Assembly: GCA_037179385.1 (NCBI GenBank) | Contig: CM074193.1 | Coordinates: 5,229,547 to 5,293,546 of the forward strand | Source of the DNA: Holothuria scabra | Taxonomy: Eukaryota > Echinodermata > Holothuroidea > Aspidochirotida > Holothuriidae | Length of the DNA: 64,000 nucleotides | Direction of reading: 5' to 3' | Part shown: in pieces, positions 1-11,645 of the stretch | How positions within the stretch are numbered: the first letter of the stretch is position 1 | Layout: every line of letters begins with the position of its first letter | Program-made: the position numbers and the translations under genes | The notes under the pieces: generated by a model | The model's database searches: none | What the model was told of the DNA's origin: nothing | The model's input: the letters and a program-made list of their open reading frames with translations, nothing else

Positions 1-133
1 TGCCATTCCAAGGTAAACTTAACACTGGCCTGCAGGCTTCGACAAATCCCCCGCCCAACAGTCCGAGACAAGTAAAAAATGACTCAGACAAGTGAACTGG
101 TCAGGAATTCAATGGCTAGTACTAGATAATTAT

Positions 134-1330
134 ATATGGGCAATTACACGGTAAACCAACACAGTAGCATCGCATATGGGTTAATTTCCATTCTATGTTA
201 ATTTCATGTGTTTTATTATGTTCAAGGCTAATCTTCAGATGCACAGACATAGCCTAAAAATTTTTAGCTTGCTTCCTCAATATTGGAAAAAAAAATCTAC
301 AGAGGTTCTATGGAGAATGTAATGGGCGAACATTGATATACATCAAGAAAAACTTACAGGTATAACATATTGACATACAACATACAAAATGCTATTTTGC
401 AAAAAGGACATCATGTGGATAGTTTTTGGTATTTTCCTAGGATGATATGTAGCAGTACTTCATAACAAACCAGATGGAATCACCTTATGATCAATATGAA
501 GCTCAGGAGACTATAAATTATATATGTATGTCAATGTTACACCCGTTATGAAATTGTGTTCACCCGTTATAAGAAAAATGCTGAAACTAAAAAAGTTTGC
601 CGTATACATGGACCTTGCCAATAACTTATGTTGTGATTTGATGATGGTTGACAATAAACAAGGTAACATCAAAATATGATCAACCTTGCACTCATGAAAC
701 TCATTTGAAAATATTTGACATACATTTATGTGATGCATGTGTATGTCAAACAATTATAAATTACCCTGAGAACATCATTAATTGGTGCTACCTTAGTCAT
801 TATCAATTATCACAGACATAGTAACCTCCAGGTATATAAAGCAAGGACCACATAGGGTAAATGTTTTTTTATTCCTGCAGTTCATCAGCACTTTTTACAA
901 CGGGCGAACACAATTCTATAATGGGTGTAACACTGACATACACTTACAATTTATTGTCTCCTGAGCTTAATATTGATCAAAGAGTGCCCCCAATGGGATA
1001 GTTGTAAAGCAATGCTACATATTATCCTCAGAAAATGTCACAAAGTATGTACATAGTGAACTTACTGGAAAAAAGCCACTTCTATTTTGTATGTCAATGT
1101 GCTACACCCATTATTTTTCTTGAAGTATGTCAATGTTCACCCATTATATTTTCCATAGGACCTACACAGAAATACTTTTCAAAATTGAGGGAGCAAGTTG
1201 AAATTTTTTAGGCTATCTCTATACATCTAAGGATTAGCCCTGAACATCATAAAACATATGGAACTAATTAACAAAACACAATATGCATATTTGATGATTC
1301 TGTGTTGGTTTACTGTGTAATTGCCCATAT
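134..1330. mobile_element. long palindromic (foldback/MITE-like) element
   Basis: The two halves of this 1.2 kb segment are reverse complements over nearly their whole length. The left end ATATGGGCAATTACAC followed by GGTAAACCAACACAG is matched by CTGTGTTGGTTTACTG and TGTAATTGCCCATAT at the right end. Inner blocks also pair: CAGGAGACTATAAATT (about 505) with AATTTATTGTCTCCTG (about 950), and GTTCACCCGTTAT (about 560) with ACGGGCGAAC (about 899). Only about 200 bp at the centre is unpaired. No coding capacity is seen. It is likely a non-autonomous DNA transposon. Confidence 0.8.
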
Positions 1331-2007
1331 GGACTCAGTGCATATTCATGCAGACAAGTACACTTTGGGAATCCCTAGCCCGATGGACAAGTAATAAAAA
1401 ATGAATTTATCAAAGCCTGTGGCCTGGCCGCACAACACAAAATTCTGGAATAGATGTGAGGTACAAATTTATAGAAATACAATATCAGATTTTTTCTCTC
1501 TAAAGATGGAAAGAATACAGTTTGTGATATCCACAGCAATTAAACTTTAAATCATTTTTGGTACATAACAAACAAGGTTTTCAAAATGCCAATAGTCCTG
1601 CCTGAAAGCTGAATGTGTCAAAATGGCTTCTTATCGTTTTTTGTTATTTCCACATCAGGCCGTAGGATTTCATGGGAGCAATTGTTCCCCATCACATGGT
1701 GGTCTCGTGGTGATGAAACCATGGAACCCAAAAACTGGTTACCACCAATCAGTTACAACAAGTCGACCATGCATTTTACAACAGAACCCAAAAGTGGGTT
1801 CCCATAGGTTCCCATGGTGAAAAATGACAGAACCTTAAAAAGGTTCCTGTGATTTTTGAAATCCAAAGGCTTGCCACATTTTTGCAACCTGGAAAAGTAG
1901 TTACCCAAAAATTGCAGCACAGGAAACCCTTGTCTCTACAATCTGTAACCAGACTTGCAGTTCTGTCTGCAGATCAACTTTTTAAAGTTATATGCCATCC
2001 CCAAAGC
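1331..2007. other. no gene recognised
   Basis: Unique-looking AT-rich sequence. 1660-1815 is a short stretch with several related CCATGG/GGAACCC-type words (possibly a degenerate short repeat). No open frame resembles a known protein. Confidence 0.4.
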
Positions 2008-2150
2008 ACCACTACCTTTGAAATTGTGCTTGGTGCTCAGCATGAGCAGTGGAGTAGGGAAATCAAGCCAGTGAGCCACAACTTGAAAAAAGCCTGTGGC
2101 TAGCCCAACTTGTTAGAAACTGAACTGTTACAGTAAACCTCACATTTGTG
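2008..2150 (+). repeat. tRNA-type SINE family copy, 3' body only
   Basis: Contains the family blocks TGGTGCTCAGCATGAGCAG, TGGAGTAGGGAAATCAAGCC and GTGAGCCACAACTTGAAAAA, shared with copies at 9.9, 14.4, 30.7, 45.6 and 52.3 kb. The tRNA-like head is missing or decayed. Confidence 0.7.
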
Positions 2151-2174
2151 AGTTGACAAAGTTGATCTAACAAA

Positions 2175-4095
2175 GTTAATTCACTATCCGTTTAACCGAT
2201 TTTATTAACCGGCGGTTAACCGTTTAACCGAAAATGACGTAATGTTCACACAACAACAAAAAGTCAACATTTCCAAAGAGCGCCATCACTTTTGTACAGG
2301 AAAGTGCAAGTCTAAAATGGCGCCGTAAGTCATGTTCGCACATGTATGTGGCAAAAATGTTGGTATTTTGCACTGAGTTTATATCATCTTTTCATAGTAA
2401 AAACCCATCCCGCATTTACTGAAGCTTTCTTCAGACCATGTGCACTTTTTAACATTCCACCAACTGTTGTATTCCCGCCTGACCCTATGTTATATTGTCA
2501 TGAAACACTCCCACACCGCTGTTTTGATGCAGCTTGCTTGCGATGCAGTGTTTAATACATGTACAGCGCTCACGTGTGTGTCATAGTAGCAATCTGTACA
2601 ATTGCACTGTAAACGGCCCACCAGCCGCACACAGCACAACCAAGCCCTATTTTCCTGCATAAATTAAGGAATTCCCAGCATTCCTACCCTAAAGTTATTT
2701 ACAGTAGGACTTATGGAATGTTATCATATGACGTCGATACGAACGTAAACAATTATGCACGTGGTCCCATGCATGCAGTAGACTTGCGTGCGTATCCGTT
2801 TTTACCATTAAACAAGGGACCATGTTTTGCTCGGCGACATCATATGCACACGATCTATTGCAAAATTTGAATTGCCTCTGGATTGTGATTGGTTCAAATA
2901 CGTTGATTCTGAGCCAGCCAATCACAACTCGCGCCATCGCCTATGGGATTTAGTGTGTGAAAATACCAGACCTCCGAACGAATTTCCCCACTGAGTTTGC
3001 GTTATGACGATCGCACTTCCCAGGCTTACATAGCCTGCCTGTGCAGCCGGCCAAGCCCCTTGCTAAATTCACCAAGAAACGGCAGCACAAATCTCTGCGT
3101 ACTTGGATTTTTTCGGGGGGTCTGACTTAAGTGCATTTCATTTGCAGATTATTTTGAAACAAGACGGTGAGGTTTGGACAAGAATTGGCAAAATTACGAG
3201 GATATTTATATCAGAAAGAAACCATAAGATAACGTTAATCCAGTCCATTTTTTGCTGTCCAAGACCGCTAAAAATTAGATCGTTATTTTTACGTGCATCG
3301 TAGGGTTGACTTCTACAGTACAGTACATTATCGCAACTACAACCCAGTCGGTTCAAAGAACTGCGCATGCTTATTCATAAAAGTCAACATGGAATGTTCC
3401 ATTTTATATGATATTGGGCAAACAACAAAATGGCGGGAATTATCTGGTGCTAACGATCATATTTTTACGGGTTAAATTTTTCCCAAATACTGCTACTAAC
3501 AATGAAAAATAATGAAATTTACGGAGGTGTAGCATGATAAAATATTTTGATTAGCTACAGGGGGAGGACTTGTTCAAATATACTTTTGTGCCCTCATCAT
3601 GGTCTCGCGGAGGTTTTATTGCCATAGAAATACAGGGCTTGGTAACTTTTGTTACAGCTCCCTGCTTGTCTTGTGGCTTTCTTTTCGCTTGGTAACCTCT
3701 GAAACATGCTGCTAATTTCTAAAGTTGTGCTTGGGTGTTGCTATTGAAGGGATTAGGAGACGAGCACATGAAGTTCTGCCAACGAAAGTAACAATGGGTG
3801 CGCCACTTGTCACTCATCATAATGTACTTAATTCGGGGAGCTGCCACAGAATTAATCCGTTCAATCGAACGGCCGATTTTAAAACTCTTTTTACAGTTAT
3901 TGTTCGAGTGAAAATTTATGAGAAACTGACACTGTTTGTTGTGCGATGTTTGTATAACAGTTTACCAACAAAGCCACCCCGAGGCGACTGAGTTATTGGC
4001 AATACACAAACGGTTAATCTATGAAGAGGAATGACACACGAGTAACCGACGAGTCAGTCAGTTAACAGGTTAACCAATTAACCATCACAGCCCTA
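2175..4095. mobile_element. hAT-like non-autonomous element, copy 1
   Basis: Matches the element at 60770-62564 over its whole length, from GTTAATTCACTATCC at the left to ACCATCACAGCCCTA at the right. Both ends are rich in (T)TAACCG motifs. Relative to the other copy it lacks the outermost ~17 bases of the left end and carries about 120 extra bases around 3220-3340. No transposase was recognised; the short open frames conserved between the copies reflect shared ancestry. The hAT assignment rests on the termini and on the 8-bp target duplication of copy 2. Confidence 0.75.
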
Positions 4096-4269
4096 TCAAG
4101 AATAGTGAAATTTTAAACCTCTTGGTCTAGGCAGTAATTTCTATTTCTGAAAATGAAAAAACACCCAAAACACCTGCTTTTTCTCATTCTCTCTTTTCTA
4201 TCAGAATTTTTATTTAGAACTTCATAAAAGACATTCTCATCATCATTTTAACAATTGGTTATGAAGTTG

Positions 4270-4830
4270 TTTGAAGAATATGCATTGCAGGTTACTTTAA
4301 CATTGCAAAATGCTGCAATTGTTTGGGATCCCTACACTGTCTCCCTATCCAATAAGGTTGAGCAAATCCAACATAGGGCTGCTAGGTTAGTCTGTAATTA
4401 CTCCCCCAATAGTAGCTAGTAGCGGGACTGAAATGTTGAAAGACCTAGAGTGGGATAGTCTAAAAGACAGACGTACAGTACTGCAAACAGGCTAGCAATT
4501 CTTCACAAAGCCAGATTGGGCCTCCTAGCCTTGCCAATTAGCAACCTACAACAACTCCAGCAGCCTTCTAGGCATCATCACTCACCTAGTTTTAGGAATA
4601 TATACCAACCAACAAGTAATACCACAAATGTACTTTCTTTCCTTGGACCGTCTGAGACTAGAACTTACTCCTCCAGAATATAACAGATCTCGAGGACGCG
4701 AAACAGTTTAAGAACACAGCCTCAGGATCCTAAGACAGGATGACTAACCACATGCGCACACTTAACCCTGCACCTTAGACTCCATTAGGAGTGTTGTGCG
4801 CTATTCATCCAGATCCAGAATTGCATTTAG
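4270..4830 (+). pseudogene. LINE reverse-transcriptase remnant, C-terminal end
   Basis: Broken plus-strand reading shows VWDPYTVSLSNKVEQIQHRA then ARLVCNYSPNS and EMLKDLEWDSLKDRR, typical of the region just after the reverse-transcriptase domain of CR1/L2-type non-LTR retrotransposons (pattern VWDPY...KVQRRAAR...ML..L.W..L..RR). Stops and frameshifts interrupt it. It is followed by a decayed ...FLGPSETRTYSS and RSRIAFRRR tail. Confidence 0.75.
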
Positions 4831-4884
4831 AAGAAGGCAGTGATCAACTCATGATAGTGGTTGGCTTATGACAACTTACTTTAC

Positions 4885-5480
4885 AAGGTCAACTTGACAC
4901 CCTACTGATTGTTGGTATTGTTGATTGCAAATGCAATAAAGGTAAGTCTTGTATTGGTTAGTTTGCAGATGATACTAAGCTTTCTAGAAAGGTTACCTTT
5001 TTGGATGATGCCTTACTGCTACGGAAAGATCTGGATCTGGTTATTTCCTTGGTCTAAAGACTTGACAAATGTCTTTCAATGCAGAGTTGTGGACAAGTGT
5101 AAAGTCCTCCATTTTGGCCTAAAAGTTTTAGCTATGATTATAACATGAATGGTAGTGTTTTAGGTAATGTCACCTTCAAGAAAGATCTGGGTGTTGCAAT
5201 TACTGGGGACTTAAAGTCATCAAGGCAGTGCGCAGCCACTGCTGTAAAGGCTAATAGAGTGCTTGGATTGATCAAGAGGAATTTCATCAATTTAGTAAGG
5301 ATATTGTTCTTAATTTGTATAAGCAGTTGGCAAGACCCCATTTTGACCAAGCTGCTCAGGCTTGGAGCCCCCTCCATGAAAAGGACAAGTTTCTTTTAGA
5401 GTAAGTTCAGAGGAGAGCCATCTACCTTATACATAGGGTGAAAATAAACCTTATCATGCTCGGCTTAAACATCTTGGGCT
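4885..5480 (+). pseudogene. LINE reverse-transcriptase remnant with FADD motif, copy A
   Basis: Contains the catalytic-type motif FADDTKLSRKV (bases from 4962), then DLGVAITGDLKSSRQCA and KANRVLGLIKRNF, characteristic of CR1/L2-like reverse transcriptases, in several interrupted frames. The order relative to 4270-4830 shows this is a second, separate element copy. Confidence 0.8.
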
Positions 5481-5814
5481 ACCAAGAGCAGTACCCCAAA
5501 ACTCTTTTTGAAGCAATGGCTAAATATCACAATTTTTTTTCTCTTCCAAGTATCTTCTGTCATATTTTATGGACTTCAATATTCCAATACTTGGTAAACC
5601 AAGCTCTTGCAAATTCCCCATTTGAGGAGAAAACAATGTTGTCAGTGTCACATGACTCTCAACAGCCAATAATTGAAAACTGGACAGTCTAAATTACTGC
5701 TCTCCTTCAAATTGGGGTGACCAGTGACTGCTTTTGAGCTTTAAAGTCGGTCCTGGGCTAGCCTCATATAATGTGATCGAGGCAGCTTGCTGTAGTTACT
5801 CTACAAACTGAACC

Positions 5815-6047
5815 ATGGAATTGCTACTAGCATACTTGTGTAGTCCAAACAATGCAAAACTCCTACAGCCTAGGAGGTTTGCAGATGATACTAATTTTTA
5901 TAGGAAGATTAGCATTTTGGATGATGCCTTACTGCTGCAAAAAGATCTGGATAGGTTATTTCTTGGTCTCAAACTTGGCAAACGCCTTTTAATGCAGACA
6001 AGTTTAAAGTCCTTTATTTTGGTCCTAAAAATTTTAGCTATGATCAG
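5815..6047 (+). pseudogene. LINE reverse-transcriptase remnant with FADD motif, copy B
   Basis: FADDTNFYRKISILDDALLLQKDL (split here as FADDTNFYRK from base 5878, then DDALLLQKDLDRL) parallels copy A at 4962. The copy breaks off at about 6047 where a different, transposon-end-like sequence begins. A later part of the same protein (AMLGLNILGLTR-like) resumes near 6245-6310. Confidence 0.75.
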
Positions 6048-6240
6048 GGTTGTTTGATTTTAATCGCCCTGATTAAATCACTGATTTAAATCACGATTTT
6101 AATCAAATGATTTTTCTTTTTTTTCAAAAAAATCATTGACTTATTAAATCACTTCATTGGAAAAATTTTATTTATGGACAGAAAAAGGTTGGTTTATTAT
6201 AAGAGATGCAATATTATAAGAGCTGTTACTCATCTTATAC
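6048..6240. repeat. hAT-type terminus inserted in LINE remnant
   Basis: Begins CAGGGTTGTTTGATTTTAAT and continues with alternating ATTAAATCACTGATTTAAAT words, a composition typical of hAT-type terminal regions. It sits between two pieces of the same decayed LINE. The opposite terminus was not identified, so the class is tentative. Confidence 0.4.
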
Positions 6241-6310
6241 TGTACCTGAGGTGAGAAATTTACCTAACCATGCTAGGCTTGAACATCTTGGGCTAACTAG
6301 GCTACTTTGG

Positions 6311-7816
6311 AGCTGAGAAAGATTAGGGGGCCATGCTCCAGGTTAACAAGTTTTTTTCCTGAAAGGAATCCCCATTTAGCCTAATGGTTCAAAGTAATCC
6401 TTGGGTTTGTGGGCATTGTAAAAGCTGGAAAACTTTGCAAGGCTTGGCATTAGGAACTCTAATTTCTCCCATTAAGTTATCAACAAGTGTAGTTTCCTGC
6501 CAGATTGGGTAGTTAACTCTCAGTCAGTACACTGCTCTAACCTCAAACTTTAAGGTATGGTTATATTGAGATGGTCTTCCATGACTGTGGTACTAGTAGA
6601 ATCTTATTGTTTGGACTTCGGGGCAGTTATCGAACAGTTGGGTTTGGTGGTTTGACTTTTGATTAGGGTTTGTACTTCAGGGCATCTTATGGGGCCTTGG
6701 CCCTCTTCGCCTTTCAACCTTTTACGTTATATATTGTTATGTTAGTTCTAGATAATCGTTAAATGGCACATTGTAAATTTGTAGTCAATCATGCCATCAG
6801 AATTCAGAGTGACCTAACCTAACAGACACAACTTATTCCAGGAGATAACATTAGGCTAGGCTACGTCTGCTAGTGTTACCTCGATCTCTTGTCTGACTTG
6901 AATCTTCTTCCACGGATCCGCTAACTCGCGTAGCGGCATTTTTGAATACACTCCGAGAAAAATCTTGGCTGATTGTAAAACTAGTAACAGAAATAATTCA
7001 CCACGTCTCCTCTTTGAGAATTCCCCGCATTAATATTTACTCCAGAATGTTTAGTCCACCAAACCCCAATTGACACGTCCAATTTGGCAGTGCTGCAGTT
7101 GCACCATAGTACAGTATATTACAGTGAGTATATACTCTGCGTGCTTGGCCTATCGTTAAAGCAGCAGGCCAGTGCATGTAGTCCACTACATGCACCGAAT
7201 GAAATGTTGAAAAACGGAACTTGGGGAGGGCGTAAATCTGATATTACCATAGACGATAGAGCAAAATAATAGTAATCTATTGCATGAACGTTTTATCTTC
7301 CCTGACTTACTAGGAAGCTTGGAATGCATGAAGTTGGTCGACACGCCTACGCACCACATTTATCATGACAACGCCCACACACAGCTTTGGGGAACAATAG
7401 TGGTACCAACCTTCCAACCCTTTATTTGAGAAACCATTTAAAATACACAGGAGCCGTAGACATAGACGCGATTACGGGGCGAGGGGACCAAGTGCCTGTC
7501 CCACCGTCCCGATGAGAATTTAAGAGAACTTTCGATTTCAATAGCCTGTGCAGTGGTTACTTTCGCGATGTTAAATGGAAAAAACGGAAAGCTTTCTACT
7601 CGCGCTTCGCGCGCACCCTCTGGAGAAACTTCCTTATCCCCTTCAAACTTCGTCTGGCATCGTGATGAATCTGTACTAATACGGACCACCCCATTGTAAA
7701 TTCGAGCTCTGTAGATCACTAAAAGACGTACACTGTGCAACAATGAATGCATAAATTGTGCAAATTCAAGGTAGGAATGCCGGTTTGCTTGTAATTATTG
7801 TTAAAGTGTCCATCGA
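6311..7816. other. no gene recognised
   Basis: Intergenic DNA without recognisable protein, RNA or clear repeat structure. An open frame of 104 codons on the minus strand (7752-7438) has no recognisable domain and no supporting splice or polyadenylation context. Confidence 0.35.
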
Positions 7817-8288
7817 GTCAAAAAATTCAGAAATATATATTAAAGACCATGAAAAATGAATTCTACCAGTCCAACTCCCATCTTCACAGGACATTCCTGA
7901 ACTGAGATATAAGATGTTAAATTTTATTTACTCACCTTTAAATGGTACATTGGGTAGTAATTTTTGAATTCATTGTTGTACTTCTCAAATACAATCTTGG
8001 GTTTTCTCTGTTTTTCTAAAAGTTACTTCACCTTGTAACAATTTGTGATAACACTCTTACTCTTATGGGGGATGTTATTAATTGAGCCCTCTCTGTGAAA
8101 CATGCTTAGCAAACAACAGGAAGTGTTCAAGGTCATATTTTTTGCCCAATGGAACAATATGTTTTAAGTGAAAGTGAAAAAATTTCAACATTTTTCATCT
8201 CAGCCCAGGAATATGGTATGTTCGAGTTGGACTGCTAGAATTCATTTTTCATGCTCTTTAAATATATATTTTTGATTCTTTTTTACTT
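7817..8288. mobile_element. MITE-like inverted-repeat element, family A copy 1
   Basis: Ends are inverted repeats of about 60 bp: left AAATATATATTAAAGACCAT, GAAAAATGAATTCTA, CCAGTCCAACTC; right the complement, GAGTTGGACTG, TAGAATTCATTTTTC, ATGCTCTTTAAATATATATT. The interior block ACACTCTTACTCTTATGGGG with TTAATTGAGCCCT recurs inverted at 12618-12660 in a second copy. No coding capacity. Confidence 0.75.
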
Positions 8289-8522
8289 GAGGTACGCTTT
8301 TTAAGAAAGGAAGGGCGGGGATAGCTTCAAAGATAGAATGTCTTTAAATAGGCATGTTACCTCACAGAAAGCCATGCACATTGGGCCTTTTGGTCTTAGT
8401 TGCCCACCGTCAGCTTCCTACAACCGGTCCAGCGGCCATGCATCTCAAACCAAATAACTACACAATCATCCAGGCAAACAAGGGCAGCTATATCTCAGGT
8501 TACATTCCCATGTAGTGCCCTT

Positions 8523-9104
8523 ATGGGCTCCATTTCTTGGCCGATATTGTATGGAACGCGAAATCTGCAAGTATCATGTGACCACATCGGAGGGGAAGGT
8601 AATAGCATGATGTGACTACGTAAAAACATGGTGTGACTACGTAAAAACATGGTGTGACTTCGTAAACACATGGTGTGACTTCGTAAACACATGGTGTGAT
8701 AATGTAAAAACATGGTGTGACTTCATAAAAGCATGGTGTGACTGCATAGCATGGTGTGACTTCATAGCATGGTGTGACTACGTAGCATGGTGTGACTACA
8801 TAGAATGGTGTGACTACATAGCTTGGTGTGACTACGTAGCATGGTGTGACTACATTGCATGGTGAGACTACACAGCATGGTGTGACTACGAAGCATGGTG
8901 TGACCACATTGCATGGTGTGACTACATAAAACACGGTGCGACCATTTGAAATTGCATTGTGAGGCAGGCGATGTCAACTGTACGTAGACTGTGGGTGTGA
9001 TGAGAACTCTGTACGTGACTGTATAAAATGATGGTGTGATGAGGAGTCGGCCAGTGACTGACTAAGGTGAGGGTGTGATGATCTGTGCATTGAACTTTTC
9101 CTGG
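8523..9104 (-). mobile_element. minisatellite-bearing repeat arm 1 (inverted relative to 10687-11160)
   Basis: Reverse complement of the arm at 10687-11160 from end to end. Outer flank words CGCGAAATCTGCAAG and GGAGGGGAAGGTAAT, inner words ATCATCACACCCTCA, CAGTCACTGGCC and ACAGTCACGTACAGA (in the other orientation) are shared. Its core (8605-8935) is a tandem array of a 17-22 bp unit around CATGGTGTGACTACGTAG. The repetitive open frames across it (SHTMCLR/VTPCYV repeats) are a by-product of the array. Confidence 0.85.
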
Positions 9105-9904
9105 TGTATTCAAATGTGAAATAAACAAGGAGTAACGGCCTGGTTTAAAATGAAAATGCAGTAATGACTTCCAAAATATTATATGAAAGATACTTTGAAG
9201 AGAAATAAAAAGGAAAATTGTGAGATTTAGCTGTTACCTCAAAATACGTTTTGGATTACTGCTCTTGACCTTTAAATAGGGCTAGTTTGGATAAGGATTA
9301 CAAGTGCTTCGAAGCCGGGTTGTGGAAGGGGGGCTACATTCATCCCAATAATTTGCAGTTTGAGCTTTTCGTGTTTTTCTTCATATATTATAATTAACTA
9401 TATGCTTGAGAACGGTCAAAAATACCTTTAAGAATGCAAATTGAAAAAAGAAGCCCGTATCCGAGACTTAGAGAGCAGGGCCGGGGTTGGGGGCCAATTA
9501 GCAGGTAGACTGACCAGGTATGGTATTGCATATGGACCTAGCAACACCTTCAGAACAGGGGTGCCAAGCCAAGGAGGAGGGGCCAGGCCCATTATGCCTC
9601 CGCCAACGTTCTCTACGAGATCGCGTGCCCTGGACCCCTGTTTGCACTGTTTCTGCGTTTATTCTCAGTGAATGGTGCCATTTATTAATTGAGGACCACA
9701 AAATGGAAATCTAGTCTTATACCTTGCAAAGTAGTTTTTTTTCTTTTGTTAATACAGTAGGCTAAGAAGTTTTATTTGAGTACGTCCGGGCCAGTTTCTA
9801 AACATCTTTGTCCGAAGTGGTCGATCAACAACTATTTCTATGAGGGGAACGAAGAATGGGGAGGCTAAGCTGCCATATATCGATCGCGCGTAGCCCCAGA
9901 GGAG
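9105..9904. other. spacer between inverted arms, no gene recognised
   Basis: Unstructured DNA forming the left half of the ~1.6 kb loop between the two inverted minisatellite arms. Nothing recognisable was found. Confidence 0.35.
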
Positions 9905-10052
9905 TTTGTGGGAAAGTGGTTAGATGATACCGCTTGCGGCAGGGAGTTCCGGAGTTCGACTCCTGGCCGAGTCATGAAGACTTCAAAATGAAGCCTACTG
10001 CCATTGTGATTGGTGCTCAGCATAAGCAGGGAAAACAAGCAGTAGCGGCGCT
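9905..10052 (+). repeat. tRNA-derived SINE, 5' head and start of body
   Basis: GTGGTTAGATGATACCGCTT gives a tRNA A-box-like start and GGAGTTCGACTCCTGGCC a good B-box-like element; the family body follows (GAAGACTTCAAAATGAAGCC, ATTGGTGCTCAGCATAAGC). Acceptor-stem pairing is absent, so this is a SINE head and not a tRNA gene. Confidence 0.7.
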
Positions 10053-10306
10053 ACCGCTACCCTCCCCCAAGTTTATCCTTGCCCCCACATGCCACCAGTT
10101 AGGTCAGTTAGGTGTTGAGTTAACCGAAAAACTAAAAAATATACCCCTCCAGATACTTAATTTTTCATCCAGAGATATGCTGAAACCTCAGACCTTTCGG
10201 GGCTTCGCGATCTGGATCCCATCCCCCAGGAACATGGGTGCTTTTGGCTCGGTTTCGCGCTGTTTCTGAAAACTTTCCCCCAACATTATCCTTTTCCCAT
10301 AGTTTG

Positions 10307-10336
10307 CCCCCCCCCCCCCCACACACACACACACAC
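10307..10336. repeat. poly(C)/(CA)n simple repeat
   Basis: A run of 14 C followed directly by (AC)8. Confidence 0.95.
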
Positions 10337-10686
10337 TTTTGAAATTCTGGCTCTGCCACTGGAAACAAGCCGGTGGACGACAACTGGAGAAATGCCGTGG
10401 CCGGCCAGACTTAAGCCAATCGGTTAGAAAATGAGCCTTAACTTTCCACCTAACTAGCTAACCCAGAGGTGTGTGGGAGGGAGTTCTGCCCCTCGACCAC
10501 GGAGGTGGCGGATTTTTTTTAATAAAATTACATGGCACAAACAGCGCGCCAAAACTTAGCAAGGGCACAATCGTTCTAGTCGTACTCCCTCGGTTGTTAT
10601 TCAGTAAAAATTCTTCCAACAATTCTTCCAATTCAGCATTACGGTGCACGTGTTATTAATAATTATGTCGAGTAGACTAGCTACAC

Positions 10687-11160
10687 GAGGAAAAGTTCAA
10701 TGCCCTGTATCAGATCATCACACCCTCATTTTAGGCAGTCACTGGCCAATTTCTCCTCACAGAGCCATTTTATACAGTCACGTACAGATTTCTCATCACA
10801 ACCACAGTCATTACACGCACAGTTGACGTCACCTACTGCCACTCACAATACAATTTTAAGTGGCCGCAAAATGTTATGTAGCCACACCATGCTATAAAGT
10901 CACACCATGCTATGTAGTCACACCATGCTATGAAGTCACACCATGCTATGTAGTCACACCATGCTATGAAGTCACACCATGCTATGCAACCACACCATGC
11001 TTTAATGTAGTCACACCATGTGTTTACGTAGTCACACCATGTGTTTACGTAGTCACACCATGTTTTTACATAGTCACATCATGTCATTACCTTCCCCTCC
11101 TGTATTAACACATGGTCACACGATGCTTGCAGATTTCGCGTTCCATAATATTGGGCCCAT
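10687..11160 (+). mobile_element. minisatellite-bearing repeat arm 2 (inverted relative to 8523-9104)
   Basis: Starts GAGGAAAAGTTCAATG and ends CGCGTTCCATAATATTGG, each mirrored in arm 1. Core array at 10872-11095 uses units such as GTCACACCATGCTATGTA and GTCACACCATGTGTTTACG. The unit types occur in the same order as in arm 1, so the whole arm, not only the satellite, was duplicated. Confidence 0.85.
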
Positions 11161-11407
11161 ACGACTTTGCACCGGGACTAATAAGAGGCTCGCATTGGTC
11201 TAGCCTTCATGACCCATATATGGCCCACCTGGGATAATTCTGGGGCCATGTAAACGACTGATATGTGGGGAAAATATGGACCATCCCCATGGGATCGCTC
11301 GGCATTTTGGCTTCCTCATATGGGGCCCTTATTAATCTTGGGTGCAAAATTAACTTAGCCCCACATCGATAACCCATTATGTGTCATGTAGGTTTGCTAC
11401 CTGGGAT
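11161..11407. other. short degenerate repeat-like stretch
   Basis: Several related words such as CATATATGGCCCACC, CATATGGGGCCC and GATATGTGGGG suggest decayed short repeats. No gene. Confidence 0.3.
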
Positions 11408-11645
11408 ACTAAACCCTTTTTCCTAGCACCGTCAGAGACTGCAGCCTTCTTCTCCAGGATTTGGATGACATTCAGGACTTGAAGTTATTATTTGTCAAGA
11501 ACGCTTTCTCAAGGTCCCTCAGACGGGAGGACCGACTCTCTGCAAGTACACCAACCCCTGTGCGTTTGACTCCACCTATAGAGTACTGCACAGTTTATAT
11601 CCAGATCCAGATACCAGACTTTGCAAACAAAATCTCGAGTACATA
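11408..11645 (+). pseudogene. LINE C-terminal remnant
   Basis: Broken reading KPFFPSTVRDCSLLLQD followed by FVKNAFSRSLRRE resembles the FFPRT(I/V)R-W--LP...FK--L tail after the reverse transcriptase of CR1/L2-like elements. The downstream words GACTCCACCTATAGAGTACT and TATATCCAGATCCAGA parallel the tail of the remnant at 4741-4825. Confidence 0.6.

Noticed and set aside
2695..2937. Open frame conserved between 2695-2937 and 61371-61559
   Set aside because: Both lie inside copies of the same hAT-like element; similarity reflects common origin and the frame is shorter and altered in the second copy.
7438..7752. 104-codon minus-strand open frame
   Set aside because: No recognisable domain, conserved neighbour or splice/polyadenylation context; length is compatible with chance.
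8495..11203. Open frames with SHTMCLR and VTPCYVVTPC repeats on both strands
   Set aside because: By-product of the GTGTGACTACGTAG-type minisatellite in both inverted arms; the frames differ between arms and have no other support.
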